Notes: generated by a model from the letters alone, not told the origin. Counted from the first letter of the stretch, positions 17,245 to 25,750 are shown. The stretch: 64,000 nt of DNA from Nonomuraea thailandensis (GCF_024172165.1 NZ_JAMZEB010000002.1:5291501-5355500), one strand, 5' to 3'. Program-made: numbers and translations.

Positions 17245-18027
17245 ATGAGTGACCGGCTGGACGATCTCGAACGGCGGATCGACGAGCTGCGGGCCGGCGT
17301 GCGCAAGGCGATGCGGGTCAGGGACGGCGCGGCCGCCCGCGCCCTGCGGGCCGAGCTGCGCAGCGCGGAGCGTGCCTGGGACGCCCTGGTCAGCGGCCGG
17401 CAGCCGCAGGCCAAGGAGGAGCCGCCGACCCTGGTCACCGTGCGCGAGCAGGTGCACCAGGGGCTGCGCCTGCTGGGGGCGTCCGCCCAGCCACGGCTGA
17501 TCGTGGCCGTCAGCGACGCGTTCTTCGGCGGCACGATCCGCAGCAACCAGCTCACCAGCCTGCGCAGGGACGAGGAGCGCTCGTTCCGGTCCTCACCGTT
17601 CGGGCGGCCGTACTACCTGTGCGCCGCGCTCACCGACCGCCTCTCCCCCGCCCGCGGCCTGCTCACGCTCAGCACCTGGCCGCTGGAGCGGCGCGTGGTC
17701 GGGCCGCTCAGCCCCCGCGTCGACTTCCTGACCTGCGCCATCGCGGTGGCCCGGCATCAGGCGGAGGAGGGCTCGGGCGACGAGCGGGCGCAACGCTTAC
17801 TGGTCCGGATGGCCAGGAACGTCCCCGGCGCCACCGACGGCACGCTCGGCCCGCCGGACCCCGCGCGGGTGGCCGAGGCGGCCCTCGCCGAGCTGCGCGT
17901 GCACGCGGATCGCGACACGCGGGATCGCGCCGAGCTGGCAGAACGCGCCACAGCGCAGCTCGGTGACGCCGCGCGGCTGTTCGGCGCCGCTACGCTGAGC
18001 ACGATCAAGAAGGAGAAGGCCAAGTGA
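17245..18027 (+). CDS. Unknown coiled-coil protein, first gene of the nuclease-helicase operon
   Basis: 260 residues with no family I recognise. Residues 1-55 form a strongly charged heptad-like helix (LDDLERRIDELRAGVRKAM); the middle (residues 85-165) contains LIVAVSDAFFGGTIRSNQLT and a DFLTCAIAVARHQ segment; the C-terminus is helical and ends in lysines. No HTH or nuclease motif is visible. It carries a rare TTA leucine codon at 17797-17799. The stop overlaps the next GTG by four bases, so it is coupled to the nuclease gene. It may be a structural or sensor partner of that machinery. Confidence 0.8.
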   Translation: MSDRLDDLERRIDELRAGVRKAMRVRDGAAARALRAELRSAERAWDALVSGRQPQAKEEPPTLVTVREQVHQGLRLLGASAQPRLIVAVSDAFFGGTIRSNQLTSLRRDEERSFRSSPFGRPYYLCAALTDRLSPARGLLTLSTWPLERRVVGPLSPRVDFLTCAIAVARHQAEEGSGDERAQRLLVRMARNVPGATDGTLGPPDPARVAEAALAELRVHADRDTRDRAELAERATAQLGDAARLFGAATLSTIKKEKAK

Positions 18028-19154
18028 GCGGCTTGAAGCGCGAAGGCGACCACGTGTACCGGCTGGAGGCGTTGCGGGGCACCACGCCGCAGCAGCCACA
18101 CGACGCGCGCGCCATCGCGGCCCTGGCTGCGAACCCCGGCTGCACCCGCCGCGCCCTCATGGACGGCGCCGGCATCGCCAAGGACGCCGCCGCCCGGCAC
18201 CTCGGCTTCCCCGCCCCGTTCGGCCAGTCGCCGTTCGCGATCACGCGCGGCAACATGTTCGAGGCGCTGGTCAAGGCCGACGGCTGCGCGGAGCTGCTGC
18301 GCATGCTGCGCGAGGTGCTCGGCCTGCCCGTCGCCGAGGTGTCCTACCACGACGTGGAGAACGTGGGCGCCCATCTGCGCCACGCGCACACCCGCGCGCT
18401 GTTCGACCGGGCGGCGCGCGAGGGGCAGGACGCCGGCACCCTGTACGACCATCCGCTGCTCAGCCTGCAGATCGCCGGCCACACCGCCTACCTGGAGCCG
18501 GACGTGGTGGCCTTCCAGCTCGGCGGGCGCTTCCACATCGTGGAGATCAAGTCGTTCGCGGTGATCGACGGCCAGGCCGACCCGTCGGCGGTGGCGGCGG
18601 CCGCCCGGCAGGCGGCGGTGTACGTGCTCGCCCTGCGCAACCTGCTGGCGGAGCTGGGCCACGACCCGTTGCAGGTCTCCCACGACGTGGTGCTGGTCTG
18701 CCCGGAGAACTTCGCGAACCGGCCGGTCGCGACCCTGGTCGACGTGCGCAAGCAGCTCGCGGTGCTGCGCCGCCAGCTCGCCCGGATGACCACGCTCGAC
18801 CGGCTGCTCGACGGGCTGCCCGACGATCTCACCTTCGACCTGCGGCCCGACGAGGACGGCCGGCCGACCAGACCGGTGGCCGAGCTGGCCGACGCGCTGC
18901 ACAGGGCCACCGCCCGGTACGCGCCCGACTGCCTGTCCACGTGCGACCTGTGCTTCTTCTGCCGCGACGAGGCCCGGCAGGAGGGCGCGTCCGACCTGCT
19001 GGGCCGTCAGGTGCGCGACGAGCTGGGCGGGGTCGCCTCGGTGGCCGAGGCGCTGGGCCTGGCCGACGGGTCCCGCGACCCGGCCGAGGGGCAGGAGGAG
19101 ATCGCCCGGCTGCTCCGCAACGCCGAACGCCTGCGCAGGGAGTGCCTGAATTGA
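18024..19154 (+). CDS. RecB/Cas4-like PD-(D/E)xK nuclease with C-terminal cysteine cluster
   Basis: 376 residues. The nuclease core reads LEPDVVAF (Asp160), HIVEIKSF (Glu174, Lys176) and RQAAVYVLAL (Gln196, Tyr200), matching motifs II, III and QxxxY of RecB-family exonucleases; RGNMFEALV near residue 75 may be motif I. Four cysteines, Cys303, 307, 310 and 313 in CLSTCDLCFFC, could bind an iron-sulphur cluster as in Cas4, AddB and Dna2, or zinc. GTGA overlap with the gene before. Expected to resect or cleave DNA together with the helicase at 20679. Motif reading is direct; metal cluster and role are inferred. Confidence 0.8.
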   Translation: MSGLKREGDHVYRLEALRGTTPQQPHDARAIAALAANPGCTRRALMDGAGIAKDAAARHLGFPAPFGQSPFAITRGNMFEALVKADGCAELLRMLREVLGLPVAEVSYHDVENVGAHLRHAHTRALFDRAAREGQDAGTLYDHPLLSLQIAGHTAYLEPDVVAFQLGGRFHIVEIKSFAVIDGQADPSAVAAAARQAAVYVLALRNLLAELGHDPLQVSHDVVLVCPENFANRPVATLVDVRKQLAVLRRQLARMTTLDRLLDGLPDDLTFDLRPDEDGRPTRPVAELADALHRATARYAPDCLSTCDLCFFCRDEARQEGASDLLGRQVRDELGGVASVAEALGLADGSRDPAEGQEEIARLLRNAERLRRECLN

Positions 19155-19242
19155 GCCCGCCGACCACCCGCCTGCCGCGCGGACGCGCGCAGACGCCCCG
19201 CATGACGCCGCCGGCCACCCGCCCGCCGCGGAGACGCCCGAC

Positions 19243-20682
19243 ATGAGCCTGCTGACCTCGCTAGCCCGGCTGCGCGCCCTGGACGAGGGCATCGCGCAGC
19301 CCGTCGCGACCGTCAGGCACTGCCACCTGTCCGAGCGTCCCATGGTGTTCATCCCGCTCAAGCTGTCGGGCGAGGCCGCCGCGCCGCTGGCCGCGATGCT
19401 CGGCACCGACCGGGACCGGCCGCGGCTGCTCGTGGTCACCCAGCCCCGCAACCGCGACCTGCGCTTCGCCTGGGCCGCCGAGCTGGCCGGGGTGCTGCTG
19501 CCCTACATCGAGGGCTTCATGAACGACACCGAGACGGTGGAGCGCAAGAGCGCCGACCCGTACGAGCGGGCGATCGACGCGCCGCAGCTCGTCGTCCCGA
19601 ACCAGGGCGGCGTGGCCTTCACCCGGCTGCTCGGCCGCTCGACCCGCTTCCGCCGCACCGACGGGCCCTACCCGGTGCCGGAGTCGGTGCCGCTGCTCGG
19701 GCGGTGGCTGACCTATCTCGGGGAGCGGGCGGCGTACCCGGGCTCGTCGCTGATGCTGGCCGCCACCGAGGAGCTGGGCCGCCACTGGGCCAGCGGGCAG
19801 AGCTCGCTGGAGGACGCGAACCTGGCCGCGCTGCTGGCCTGGATCACCACGGGCCCGACCGACGAGGCCGAGGACCCGCTGGTCTGGCCGCCCGCCGGCC
19901 CGGCCACCGACCCGGGCTTCGACGCCGAGGTGCTGGCTCCGGCGATGGACAGCGAGTCGCCCGAACACCTCACCGGGCGCATCACCGAGGCGCTGCGCAC
20001 CCAGCTGGAGCCCACGTGGCGGCTCATGTGGCAGGCGATCGACCTGCTGGCCGCGCTGCCCGAGGGCGCGAGCGTGGCGCAGCGGTGGGAGCAGGACCGC
20101 GGCTCCTTCAGCGGCATGGCGGTGCACATCGCCGAGGGCGCGCCGCCGCAGGCCCGGCGCGACGGCGCGGTCACCGCCGCCGCCAGGCTGGCCCGCATGG
20201 AGCGCGCCCAGGCCGGCTACGACGTGCAGCGCGCCTACGACGACCCCCTGGTGATGGCCGAGTACCGGCTGACCGGCGAGGCGTTCGCGGGCGAGGTGAT
20301 CGAGACGGTGCCCGACAACACCGAGGGTGAGGGCCGCTCGCGCAAGCTCCGCCCGCTCGTGGTGATCAAGACCGACGATCCCGTACGCCTGCCGCCCGGC
20401 ACGTCGCTGGGCACCCCGCAGCGCCGCAGCCAGGGCGCGGAGCTGGTGGAGGCCGCCGAGGGCCTGGTCACCCTGAAGATCACCAAGGGGATGGGCCGGG
20501 GCAAGACGGCGGCGCCCGGCGCGGTGCCCGAGGTGGGCGAGCGGGTCTGCTACACCTCGCTGACCGACGACTTCCAGGGCTCGCCCGCCCTGCCCGAGCC
20601 CGAGGCCACACCGTGGACGCACGGCGGCCCGCCGCAGGAGTACGTGCCCGACGACGAGGACGCCCAGGAGGAATGGTCGTGA
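19243..20682 (+). CDS. Unknown protein of the nuclease-helicase operon
   Basis: 479 residues, not recognised. The N-terminal 240 residues are globular (MVFIPLKLSGEAAAPL, LLVVTQPRNRDLRFAWAAEL); residues 300-430 include RMERAQAGYDVQRAYDDPLV and a beta-rich part with VIKTDDPVRLPPGTSLG and LVTLKITKGMGRG, which could be a barrel like those preceding the helicase core in UPF1/Dna2-type enzymes. The C-terminus is acidic (DDEDAQEEWS). It starts 88 bases after the nuclease gene and ends in a GTGA overlap with the helicase, suggesting a stoichiometric partner. No catalytic motif seen. Confidence 0.78.
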   Translation: MSLLTSLARLRALDEGIAQPVATVRHCHLSERPMVFIPLKLSGEAAAPLAAMLGTDRDRPRLLVVTQPRNRDLRFAWAAELAGVLLPYIEGFMNDTETVERKSADPYERAIDAPQLVVPNQGGVAFTRLLGRSTRFRRTDGPYPVPESVPLLGRWLTYLGERAAYPGSSLMLAATEELGRHWASGQSSLEDANLAALLAWITTGPTDEAEDPLVWPPAGPATDPGFDAEVLAPAMDSESPEHLTGRITEALRTQLEPTWRLMWQAIDLLAALPEGASVAQRWEQDRGSFSGMAVHIAEGAPPQARRDGAVTAAARLARMERAQAGYDVQRAYDDPLVMAEYRLTGEAFAGEVIETVPDNTEGEGRSRKLRPLVVIKTDDPVRLPPGTSLGTPQRRSQGAELVEAAEGLVTLKITKGMGRGKTAAPGAVPEVGERVCYTSLTDDFQGSPALPEPEATPWTHGGPPQEYVPDDEDAQEEWS

Positions 20683-21971
20683 CCGGCGAGCAGCCGATGA
20701 TCGGGCCCGAGCAGGTCATCAGGAACGTTCTGGCCGACCTGCCCCGCCATCGGGGCGTGGTCGTCGACTCGCCGCCCGGGGCGGGCAAGTCCACGCTGGT
20801 GGTGCGGGCGGCGGCGCACATCGCGGCGACCGGCGAGCCGCTGATGATCGTGGCGCAGACCAACGAGCAGGTCGACGACCTGGTGGCCAGGATCAGCGAC
20901 AAGCACCCGCACCTGACCGTGGGCCGCCTGTCGGCCGGCGGGTACGTGCCGCCGCTGCGCATGCTGGAGCTGCCCGGCGTCCGGGTCGGCACCCGCATCC
21001 AGGACCTGGGCGACCCGGACATCGTCATCGCCACCGCCGACAAGTGGGCGTGGATCGGCGACCGGGTGTGGCCGTGGGCGATCGTGGACGAGGCGTACCA
21101 GATGCGCTCGGACAAGCTGCTGCGGATCGCGGGCCTGTTCGAGCGGGCGCTGTTCGTGGGGGATCCCGGGCAGCTCGACCCGTTCTCGATCGTGGACGGC
21201 GACCGCTGGTCGGGGCTGTCGTGGGACCCGCTGCAGAGCGCGGTGTCGGTGCTGCTGCGGCACAACCCGGACCTGCCGGTGCACCGGCTGCCGGTCTCGT
21301 GGCGGCTGCCCGCCTCGGCGGCGCCGGTGGTGTCGCAGGCGTTCTACCCGTTCACCGGGTTCCGCTCGGGCACCGGGCACGGCGACCGGTGGCTGGAGCT
21401 GTCGACCGGCGGCCTGGGCGGGGTGCACGACCGGGCGCTGGAGGAGGCGGCCCGGTCGGGGTGGGCGCTGCTGGAGCTGCCCAACCGGCACACCGTGCGG
21501 ACCGACGGCGAGGCCGTGCAGGCGGTGGCGAAGCTGGCCGAGCGGCTGCTGCAGCGGGGCGCGGTGGCCGGCTCCGAGCAGGGCGAGCGGCCGGTGACGG
21601 CGGACCGGATCGCGGTCGGGGCGGCGCACCGCGACCAGGTGGCGGCCATCCGGGCGGCGGGCCTGCCGGCGGAGATCACCGTGGACACCGCCAACCGGCT
21701 GCAGGGCCGCGAGTACGACGTGACGATCGTGCTGCACCCGCTGTCGGGCCGCAGGGACGCCACGGCCTTCCACCTGGAGTCGGGGCGGCTGTGCGTGCTG
21801 GCGTCACGGCACCGGCACGCGTGCGTGGTGGTGGCCAGGGCGGGCATCGCCGAGCTGCTGGACGCGCACCCTTCGGCGGAGCCGGTGCAGCTCGGCGTGC
21901 CGGTGAAGTTCCCCGACGGGTGGGAGGCCAACCAGTCGGTGCTGGAGCACCTGGCCAGGCACCGCGTCTGA
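20679..21971 (+). CDS. Compact superfamily 1 helicase (Dna2/UPF1-like)
   Basis: 430 residues, shorter than most SF1 helicases. Walker A is DSPPGAGKST (Lys37), motif II is IVDEAYQM (residues 135-142), motif III VGDPGQLDPF (160-169), motif IV SWRLP, motif V TANRLQGREYDVTIV and motif VI LCVLASRHRHACVV, so the ATPase core is complete. The GTG at 20679 is chosen because AGGAGG lies seven bases upstream and it gives a GTGA overlap; an ATG at 20673 is too close. The accessory N-terminal domains common in this group are absent and may be supplied by the preceding gene. Confidence 0.87.
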   Translation: MTGEQPMIGPEQVIRNVLADLPRHRGVVVDSPPGAGKSTLVVRAAAHIAATGEPLMIVAQTNEQVDDLVARISDKHPHLTVGRLSAGGYVPPLRMLELPGVRVGTRIQDLGDPDIVIATADKWAWIGDRVWPWAIVDEAYQMRSDKLLRIAGLFERALFVGDPGQLDPFSIVDGDRWSGLSWDPLQSAVSVLLRHNPDLPVHRLPVSWRLPASAAPVVSQAFYPFTGFRSGTGHGDRWLELSTGGLGGVHDRALEEAARSGWALLELPNRHTVRTDGEAVQAVAKLAERLLQRGAVAGSEQGERPVTADRIAVGAAHRDQVAAIRAAGLPAEITVDTANRLQGREYDVTIVLHPLSGRRDATAFHLESGRLCVLASRHRHACVVVARAGIAELLDAHPSAEPVQLGVPVKFPDGWEANQSVLEHLARHRV

Positions 21972-21975
21972 GCGG

Positions 21976-22908
21976 CTAGGGCAGGCGGCGCTGCCAGACG
22001 TCGATGGCCATGACCAGGCGCATGCCCGCCGACTCGTACAGGCCGAGCGCCGGGGTGGTGTTGTTGGAGTCGACGTGCAGGATCGTGCCCTTGCGGCCGC
22101 GGGCGGCGTCGGCGGCGAAGGCGTGCCGCAGCAGGAACCGCCCCAGCCCTCTCCCCCGGTGCCCGGGCAGCACGGCCAGCGTGGCCACGTAGCCGCATTC
22201 CTCGTCGAGCGCGAACTGGTTGCTGCCGATGAGCACCGCGGCGGGCCGCCCGTCGAGGCGGGCCAGCGTGAGCTGGCTCCAGTCGGTCGTGCTGGCGGCC
22301 TGCCTGCGCTCGTACCACTGGTCGTAGCCGATGGGCACGAAGCCGAAGTGCTCGGCGAAGCCCTCCTGGTGCACGCGGTGCGCCTCGCGCCGCACCTCCT
22401 CGTCCTCCCCCGAGTGCAGGGTCAGGCCCGGGAGCGCGGCGGGCGGCTCGACGGGGCCGTGGTGGTCGATGCGCATGCGGTGGTAGCTCGTGCCCGGCTC
22501 GAAGCCCAGCGCCTCCACCTGCGCCCGCTTGGCCTCGTCGCCGCGGTAGACGCCGATGTGCAGGGTGACGGCGTCGTGGCCGCGCTCCTTGCCCAGCTCG
22601 GCCGCCCGGGTCAGCACGGTGGGCCACAGCTCGCCGGCCAGCCCGCTCACGCCGGGCCGGACGATGACCTCCACGTCGACGAGGTCGCTGTCGCCGTTGC
22701 GGCACGCCCAGGCCCAGCCGTCGAGCCGGCCGTCGGCGTCGTGGGCCAGCCAGCCGTCCGTGTCGCGGTCGAAGCCCGGCTCGACCAGCTCGTCGGCGAT
22801 GTCCTCCAGCGTGGAGTCGGGAGCGCCGATGGCGGCCGTGTCGCACGTGGCGACGAGCTCGTGGATGGCCGCGGCGTCGTCCACGCGGGGCCGGCGGATG
22901 GTATGCAT
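21976..22908 (-). CDS. Tandem GNAT acetyltransferase
   Basis: 310 residues with two GNAT-like halves. The C-terminal half has a clear acetyl-CoA loop, VLPGHRGRGLGRFLL, and DSNNTTPALGLYESAGM; the N-terminal half is a degenerate copy. The acyl acceptor is unknown. The ATG at 22908 lacks a ribosome site; GACAAT seven bases upstream may serve a leaderless transcript. It ends four bases from the stop of the convergent helicase gene, leaving no room for a separate terminator. Confidence 0.85.
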   Translation of the reverse strand: MHTIRRPRVDDAAAIHELVATCDTAAIGAPDSTLEDIADELVEPGFDRDTDGWLAHDADGRLDGWAWACRNGDSDLVDVEVIVRPGVSGLAGELWPTVLTRAAELGKERGHDAVTLHIGVYRGDEAKRAQVEALGFEPGTSYHRMRIDHHGPVEPPAALPGLTLHSGEDEEVRREAHRVHQEGFAEHFGFVPIGYDQWYERRQAASTTDWSQLTLARLDGRPAAVLIGSNQFALDEECGYVATLAVLPGHRGRGLGRFLLRHAFAADAARGRKGTILHVDSNNTTPALGLYESAGMRLVMAIDVWQRRLP

Positions 22909-22923
22909 GGGAGGGATTGTCCA

Positions 22924-22953
22924 GGAGGCGCCCTTCCTGCGCCTCCCATTTTT
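22924..22953. other. GC hairpin between exporter and GNAT genes
   Basis: Perfect 8-bp stem GGAGGCGC / GCGCCTCC with a 7-base loop, followed on the plus strand by CATTTTT. On the minus strand, the direction of both flanking genes, the A-tract precedes the stem, so ordinary U-tract termination of the exporter transcript is not supported. It may block antisense transcription or act as an RNA structure. Confidence 0.5.
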
Positions 22954-24542
22954 CAGCCGGCCGCCGGGGTGGCCGCCTTCTCCCCGGACGGGCTGGCGCC
23001 GCGCAGCGGGATCTCCTTGACGAACACCGCCACCACCGGCACGACGACGGCGAACGCGATGGCCCACCAGAACACGCCGGAGATGGAGACGGCCAGCGAC
23101 TCCATCAGCCCGGTGCGCGCCGGGGCGGGGAGCCGGGCGATCGCCGCGGGGTCCATCCTGGCGCCGTTCCCGGCCATGCCCGCCGCCTCCCGCTCGCCGA
23201 ACCGGGCGGTCAGCTCCGACAGCAGGTGGTTGTTGAAGATCGCACCGAACAGGGAGACGCCGAAGGAGCCGCCGATGGAGCGGAAGAACGTGCTGGCGCT
23301 GCTGGCGACGCCGAGGTCGCGCTGCTCGACGCTGTTCTGCGCGATGAGCATCGTGGTCTGCATGAGGAAGCCCATGCCGAGGCCGAGCACCGCGATGTAG
23401 AGGCCGGTCTCCCAGGACGGCGTGGCGACGTGCATGGTGGACAGCAGCCACATGCCGGCGACCATGCCGACACCGCCGATCACCGGATAGATCTTGTACT
23501 TGCCGGTGCTGGTGATGGCGCGGCCCACGAAGATCGACACGACCATGGCGGCGCCCATCATGGGCAGCATCAGCAGGCCGGAGTTGGTGGCGGTGGCGCC
23601 CTGCACGAGCTGCTGGAACAGCGGCAGGAAGTTGATCGCGCCGAACATGGCGAAGCCCAGCAGGAAGCCGATGACGGAGATCAGCGTGAAGTTGCGGTTG
23701 CGGAAGAGCTGCAGCGGCATGATCGGCTCGGCGGTGCGCCGCTCGACCAGGACGAACGCCGCCAGCGTGAGCAGGGCGAGCGCGGCCAGGGCGAGGATCT
23801 GCCACGAGCCCCAGGCGTAGTCGTTGCCGCCCCAGGTGGTGATGAGCACCATCGCGGTGATGCTGGTCGACAGCAGGATCGCGCCCGCCCAGTCGATGCG
23901 CACGTCCGTCCTGTCGACGGGCGGCAGGTGCAGCTTGGCGATGATCAGCGCCAGCGCGACGGCGCCGACCGGCAGGTTCACGTAGAAGGCCCAGCGCCAG
24001 TCGAGGTGGTCGGTGATGAAGCCGCCGACCAGCGGCCCGGCGATCATGGCCAGGGACATGACGCCGGCCGTGATGCCCTGGTACTGGCCGCGCTCGCGGG
24101 GCGGCACCAGGTCGCCGATGATGGCCATGACGTTCACCATGAGGCCGCCCGCGCCCAGGCCCTGCACCGCCCGGAAGGCGATCAGCTCGGCCATGCCGCC
24201 CTCGGGGCCGCCGAACAGCGCCGAGCCGGCCATGCCGCAGAGCACCGAGCCGGCCATGAAGATGACGATGGAGACGATGAAGATGCTCTTGCGGCCGTAC
24301 AGGTCGCCGATCTTGCCCCAGATCGGGGTGGAGACGGTCGTGCCCAGCACGTACGCCGTCACGACCCAGGACAGGTGGGTCAGCCCGCCGAGCTCTCCCA
24401 CGATGCGCGGCATGGCCGTGCCCACGATCATGTTGTCCAGCATGGCCAGGACCATCGCGAGCATCAGGCCGGGCAGGACGACCATGACCTCGCGGCGGCG
24501 ACCGGCTCCTTCCGCCACCCTTACCCCCATTTGGTTGAACAT
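22953..24542 (-). CDS. DHA2-family multidrug exporter (MFS, about 14 membrane segments)
   Basis: 529 residues of EmrB/QacA type. Recognisable are MLDNMIVGTAMPRI (motif D1), GKIGDLYGRKSIFI (motif A) and GPLVGGFITDHLDWRWAFYV (motif C and the following helix). It would export drugs or a toxic metabolite using the proton gradient. It diverges from a TetR gene with two operator-like repeats between them, the usual arrangement for a drug-inducible pump. The ATG at 24542 has no good ribosome site; the GTG nine codons on, behind GGGGGTAAGG, is an alternative. Confidence 0.93.
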   Translation of the reverse strand: MFNQMGVRVAEGAGRRREVMVVLPGLMLAMVLAMLDNMIVGTAMPRIVGELGGLTHLSWVVTAYVLGTTVSTPIWGKIGDLYGRKSIFIVSIVIFMAGSVLCGMAGSALFGGPEGGMAELIAFRAVQGLGAGGLMVNVMAIIGDLVPPRERGQYQGITAGVMSLAMIAGPLVGGFITDHLDWRWAFYVNLPVGAVALALIIAKLHLPPVDRTDVRIDWAGAILLSTSITAMVLITTWGGNDYAWGSWQILALAALALLTLAAFVLVERRTAEPIMPLQLFRNRNFTLISVIGFLLGFAMFGAINFLPLFQQLVQGATATNSGLLMLPMMGAAMVVSIFVGRAITSTGKYKIYPVIGGVGMVAGMWLLSTMHVATPSWETGLYIAVLGLGMGFLMQTTMLIAQNSVEQRDLGVASSASTFFRSIGGSFGVSLFGAIFNNHLLSELTARFGEREAAGMAGNGARMDPAAIARLPAPARTGLMESLAVSISGVFWWAIAFAVVVPVVAVFVKEIPLRGASPSGEKAATPAAG

Positions 24543-24549
24543 TTGCTTA

Positions 24550-24565
24550 CTTGCCGCCCGGCAAG
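24550..24565. promoter_or_regulatory. TetR operator, exporter-proximal
   Basis: Perfect inverted repeat CTTGCCG-CC-CGGCAAG, eight bases upstream of the exporter start codon. A possible minus-strand -10 (TATTCT, 24574 to 24569) lies just above it, so binding would block transcription. Confidence 0.78.
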
Positions 24566-24587
24566 CGTAGAATAAGGTAGATACTTA

Positions 24588-24603
24588 CTTGCCGGCCGTC
24601 AAG
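24588..24603. promoter_or_regulatory. TetR operator, regulator-proximal
   Basis: Near-perfect repeat CTTGCCG-GC-CGTCAAG, one mismatch from the site at 24550-24565. Centres are 38 bp apart. The flanking TTA and GTAG bases also resemble the first site. It ends 15 bases before the TetR GTG, consistent with autorepression. Confidence 0.78.
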
Positions 24604-24618
24604 TAGAAAAGGTGCGAA

Positions 24619-25164
24619 GTGCGGGAAGACACGCGAACCCGAATTCAGGAGATCGCGCTGAGGCTGTTCACCGAGCAGGGTTACGAGGCGACCTCCCTGC
24701 GGGAGATCGCCGAGGAGCTCGGCGTGACGAAAGCCGCTCTTTACTACCACTTCAAAACCAAGGACGACATCGTGGCGAGCCTGGTCGAGAAGCGCCTCAC
24801 CGAGCTGGACGAGCTGCTGGAGTGGGTCAGGAGCCGGCCCAGGACCCCGCAGACGCGCCGCGAGCTGGTCGATCGCTACGCCGACAACATCCGCGCGACC
24901 CGGCACCTCGGCATCGCCAGGTTCCTGGAGCGCAACCAGACGGCGCTGCGCGACCACCCGACGCTGATCAGGATCCGCGAGCGCATGATGCAGCTCACGT
25001 CGGAGATCAGCGAGCCGGGCGCCCCGCCCGCCGAGCGCATCAGCCATTCGCTCGCGCTCTTCGCCCTGCACGCGGGCAAGTGGCTGATGAAGGAGGGTGA
25101 GCTCTCCGACGAGGAGATCCACACGGCCTGCCTGGAAGTGGCCCACCGGCTCCTGGAGCGATAG
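24619..25164 (+). CDS. TetR-family repressor of the divergent exporter
   Basis: 181 residues. The N-terminal HTH is typical: IALRLFTEQGYEATSLREIA followed by VTKAALYYHFKTKDD. The C-terminal ligand domain is helical and unassigned. GTG start with AAAAGG upstream. Its position beside a DHA2 pump and the twin inverted repeats make it the likely repressor of the pump and itself. Confidence 0.92.
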   Translation: MREDTRTRIQEIALRLFTEQGYEATSLREIAEELGVTKAALYYHFKTKDDIVASLVEKRLTELDELLEWVRSRPRTPQTRRELVDRYADNIRATRHLGIARFLERNQTALRDHPTLIRIRERMMQLTSEISEPGAPPAERISHSLALFALHAGKWLMKEGELSDEEIHTACLEVAHRLLER

Positions 25165-25254
25165 CGATTTTCGGGCCCTCGCGTCCGAAAGCCACGATTG
25201 GGACACGGATTCGAGGGCAGGAGGGTCGCACGCATCCAGACGGGAGGAGGCGCA

Positions 25255-25686
25255 GTGGAGGCTACGATGGCACTCCGACTGCCCAGGGATGCGGCGAGCG
25301 TCCCGCTGATCAGGCAGATGCTGGACGGCACGCTGCGGTCGCTCGGCGTCGAGCCGCAGGTCCGAGATGACATCGAGCTGATGCTCACCGAGGCGTGCTC
25401 CAATGTGATCAAGCATGCGGGGCCCAGCGACGACTACACGGTCAGCGCGTCCGTCCACGACCACCTGTGTGTGATCAAGGTGGTCGACAACGGCGACGGA
25501 TTTGACCCTCGTAACGTGGCCGAGCCCGAGCCCGGCTCGGAGCACGGGCGCGGGCTGCAGATCATGCGGGCGCTCGCCGACGACATCCGATTCACCAACC
25601 GGCAGGAGCACGGTTCGGTGGTCTGCCTGGAGAAGCGCCTGCGCTACGCGCCGGGCGCTGCCGGGCAGCACCTCATGGCCACCTGA
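25255..25686 (+). CDS. RsbW-like ATP-binding anti-sigma kinase
   Basis: 143-residue GHKL ATPase. N-box TEACSNVIKHAG, G1 box VVDNGDGFDP, and a G2 region EHGRGLQIMRALAD are all intact. It resembles RsbW/SpoIIAB-type serine kinases acting on STAS proteins. GTG at 25255 follows GGGAGGAGG; the ATG at 25267 is an alternative. It stands alone after the TetR gene and is followed by a strong hairpin terminator. Partner unknown; with the protein at 15943 it makes two such kinases in 10 kb. Confidence 0.87.
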   Translation: MEATMALRLPRDAASVPLIRQMLDGTLRSLGVEPQVRDDIELMLTEACSNVIKHAGPSDDYTVSASVHDHLCVIKVVDNGDGFDPRNVAEPEPGSEHGRGLQIMRALADDIRFTNRQEHGSVVCLEKRLRYAPGAAGQHLMAT

Positions 25687-25720
25687 GGCCTCTTGGCGGA
25701 TCTGCTGCCGGATCCCGCGA

Positions 25721-25750
25721 CCGCACCGGGACCTCCGGGTCCCGGTGCGG
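25721..25750 (+). terminator. Strong hairpin terminator with UNCG tetraloop
   Basis: A perfect 13-bp stem (25721-25733 with 25738-25750) closed by C(TCCG)G, a UNCG-class tetraloop, 35 bases after the RsbW-like stop. No T-tract follows, as is common for actinobacterial hairpin terminators. Confidence 0.7.

Noticed and set aside
16474..21971. Methyltransferase as part of the nuclease-helicase cassette (restriction-modification-like)
   Set aside because: It has no DNA methylase motifs (DPPY/NPPY), is separated by a dedicated promoter, and looks like a small-molecule methyltransferase.
22924..22953. Hairpin with T-tract as terminator of the exporter transcript
   Set aside because: The T-tract follows the stem only on the plus strand, opposite to both flanking genes.
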